A stretch of 7,469 nucleotides of DNA from GWF2-30-66 sp042576225. GTDB taxonomy: Bacteria > Babelota > Babeliae > Babelales > Vermiphilaceae. Below the pieces are notes generated by a model that made no database searches, had not been told where the DNA came from, and was given only the letters and a program-made list of their open reading frames with translations. Of this stretch, positions 6,546 through 7,469 are shown piece by piece (position 1 is the stretch's first letter; every line of letters starts with the position of its first letter). The stretch lies in NCBI GenBank assembly GCA_042576225.1, contig JBHPCA010000052.1, forward strand, positions 1 through 7,469. The letters run 5' to 3'. Made by a program: the position numbers and the translations under genes.

Positions 6546-6613
6546 TATGCAAAAAAACTGCTACAAATAACTATAGAAGATTTCGTTTTTTGTGAATTTA
6601 AAGGGATTTTGCG

Positions 6614-7285
6614 GTGAATATAGTTGCAAGAAGGCTTAAAAAAACTTTTATGCAAGGCGATAAAAAACTTGTTGTTTTAGATGATGTAGACGTGATATTT
6701 GAGCAGGGCAGGTCTTATGCGATAACCGGAGTCTCAGGAACAGGGAAATCTACTCTTTTGCATCTTTTGGCAGGTCTTGATATTCCAAGCTCAGGCCAAG
6801 TGTTTTTTGGCGAAAAAGACCTAGATAAGCTATCATCCCATGAAAAAGAAAAATATCTTAATCAAACAATAGGCTTAATGTTCCAATCCCCTTATTTAAT
6901 ATCAGAACTCTCTGTGTTAGAAAATGTAGTTGTACCAGGGATGATTGCAGGTAAATCGCTTGCCCAATGCAAAGAAAAGGCCCTCTCTCTTTTGGATGAG
7001 CTAAATATTTCACAAAAAGCTTATGCATGTCCGGATTCTCTTTCTGGTGGCCAGCAGCAACGAGTAGCACTAGCACGAGCATTATTTAACGAGCCAAAAT
7101 TTTTGCTTGCAGATGAGCCAACCGGCAATTTAGATATAAAAACAGGCAAAGCTATAGTCGATCTACTGCTCAAATGCAAAGAAAAATGGGGCATGGGACT
7201 TGTTATCAGCTCACATGACCCATATGTCGCCCAAGTCATGGATTATACGTTCCAGCTTGAGAATGGTCGGTTAAAGAAAATATAG
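6614..7285 (+). CDS. lolD: LolD/MacB-like ABC transporter ATP-binding protein
   Basis: A protein of 223 residues. The start is GTG at 6614, with AAGGGA (6601-6606) 7 nt upstream. It is a single ABC nucleotide-binding domain: Walker A GVSGTGKST (39-47), Q-loop Gln91 (MFQSPYL), signature LSGGQQQR (143-150), Walker B FLLADEPTGNLD (163-174, catalytic E168) and H-loop His201 (SSHD). The STLLHLLAGLD stretch and the ADEPTGNLD form are typical of the LolD/MacB/FtsE group (type VII transporters). In this group the ATPase works with an inner-membrane permease such as LolC/LolE to release lipoproteins for the outer membrane, or with MacB-type permeases for export. Overall resemblance to E. coli LolD is good, but ATPases of this group are hard to separate and no permease gene is in the window. 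The symbol is therefore tentative. It is divergent from lon and followed 93 nt later by a signal-peptide gene. Confidence 0.85.
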   Translation: MNIVARRLKKTFMQGDKKLVVLDDVDVIFEQGRSYAITGVSGTGKSTLLHLLAGLDIPSSGQVFFGEKDLDKLSSHEKEKYLNQTIGLMFQSPYLISELSVLENVVVPGMIAGKSLAQCKEKALSLLDELNISQKAYACPDSLSGGQQQRVALARALFNEPKFLLADEPTGNLDIKTGKAIVDLLLKCKEKWGMGLVISSHDPYVAQVMDYTFQLENGRLKKI

Positions 7286-7325
7286 TCTTTAAAGGGCCTT
7301 TTGAAGTCATAGCCATACTCTGCTA

Positions 7326-7341
7326 AACTATTGTAATAGTT
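7326..7341. repeat. 7-2-7 inverted repeat upstream of the right-edge exported gene
   Basis: AACTATT (7326-7332) and AATAGTT (7335-7341) are perfect inverted repeats with a 2-bp centre, between the ABC ATPase gene and the next start codon. The short centre suits a dimeric regulator site better than an RNA hairpin. No regulator is identified and chance is possible. Confidence 0.3.
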
Positions 7342-7378
7342 ACATTTTTATAAAAATTTTTAAATAATGAGATAATTT

Positions 7379-7469
7379 ATGAATATTCTTAAAAAGAAAA
7401 TAATATCGCTATGCTTAGTTTTTTCCATAAGTGCAGGTTCTGTTTCCACCTGTAGTGGATTTAGCTGGA
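7379..7469 (+). CDS. N-terminus of an exported protein, cut by the right edge
   Basis: An ATG at 7379 opens a frame of 30 codons that reaches the window end without a stop. A weak TGAGA ribosome site (7368-7372) lies 6 nt upstream. The start MNILKKKIISLCLVFSISAG is a clear signal peptide: Lys-rich n-region, hydrophobic core, small residues afterwards, then TCSGFSW. A cut before the Cys at position 25 would need a lipobox; VSTC fits this only poorly, so a signal-peptidase-I site is as likely. The KK-x-I-S-L opening resembles the other three exported proteins of the window. The rest of the protein, and so its function, cannot be seen. Confidence 0.6.
   Translation, partial: MNILKKKIISLCLVFSISAGSVSTCSGFSW

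Noticed and set aside
6858..7239. Minus-strand open frames opposite the ABC ATPase gene
   Set aside because: The plus-strand frame carries all ABC motifs, so the opposite frames are shadows.
1..7469. CRISPR arrays, tRNA or rRNA genes, insertion sequences
   Set aside because: No regularly spaced repeats, cloverleaf or rRNA-like stretches, transposase motifs or terminal inverted repeats were seen.

Overview
The window is A+T-rich bacterial DNA. It holds seven protein genes: five on the minus strand (positions 1-6399) and two on the plus strand (6614-7469). The genes at both edges are cut by the window. Lon protease, a LolD-type ABC ATPase and Sec-type signal peptides point to a bacterium, probably diderm. 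The run of exported, lysine-rich, unrecognised proteins, one fused to a eukaryote-like AAA module, fits an intracellular lineage such as Dependentiae (TM6/Babeliae). That placement is inference from gene style only.

Right to left on the minus strand: lon (4039-6399), complete with all catalytic residues, is followed after 21 nt by a PfkB-family sugar/nucleoside kinase (2914-4017), so the two are probably one operon. A good extended -10 promoter (2849-2876) then opens a second unit. Its leader of about 130 nt contains alternating C and G runs (2786-2813) able to form competing hairpins. The leader precedes a small exported protein (2302-2712). A G6/C6 hairpin separates this gene from a 563-residue protein (510-2201). 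That protein has a signal peptide or membrane anchor, a very basic segment, a second hydrophobic segment, an FtsH/Cdc48-type AAA module and a disordered basic tail, but no protease domain. After an 11-bp hairpin comes another small exported protein (1-439, running off the left edge).

The two small proteins share a block (K-S-D/E-V/L-P-G-x-V-R-x-x-L-I) at the same distance from their N-termini, and the AAA protein has a weaker version of the region. The three genes therefore look like a locally duplicated family built on a common N-terminal module, one member carrying an ATPase. This is the most interesting part of the window.

On the plus strand, a LolD/MacB-like ABC ATPase (6614-7285, GTG start) is divergent from lon. 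It is followed by the start of another signal-peptide gene (7379 onward), whose N-terminus resembles those of the three minus-strand exported proteins. No stretch over 300 bases lacks a gene. The longest gaps are 6400-6613 (divergent promoters) and 2713-2913 (promoter and structured leader).
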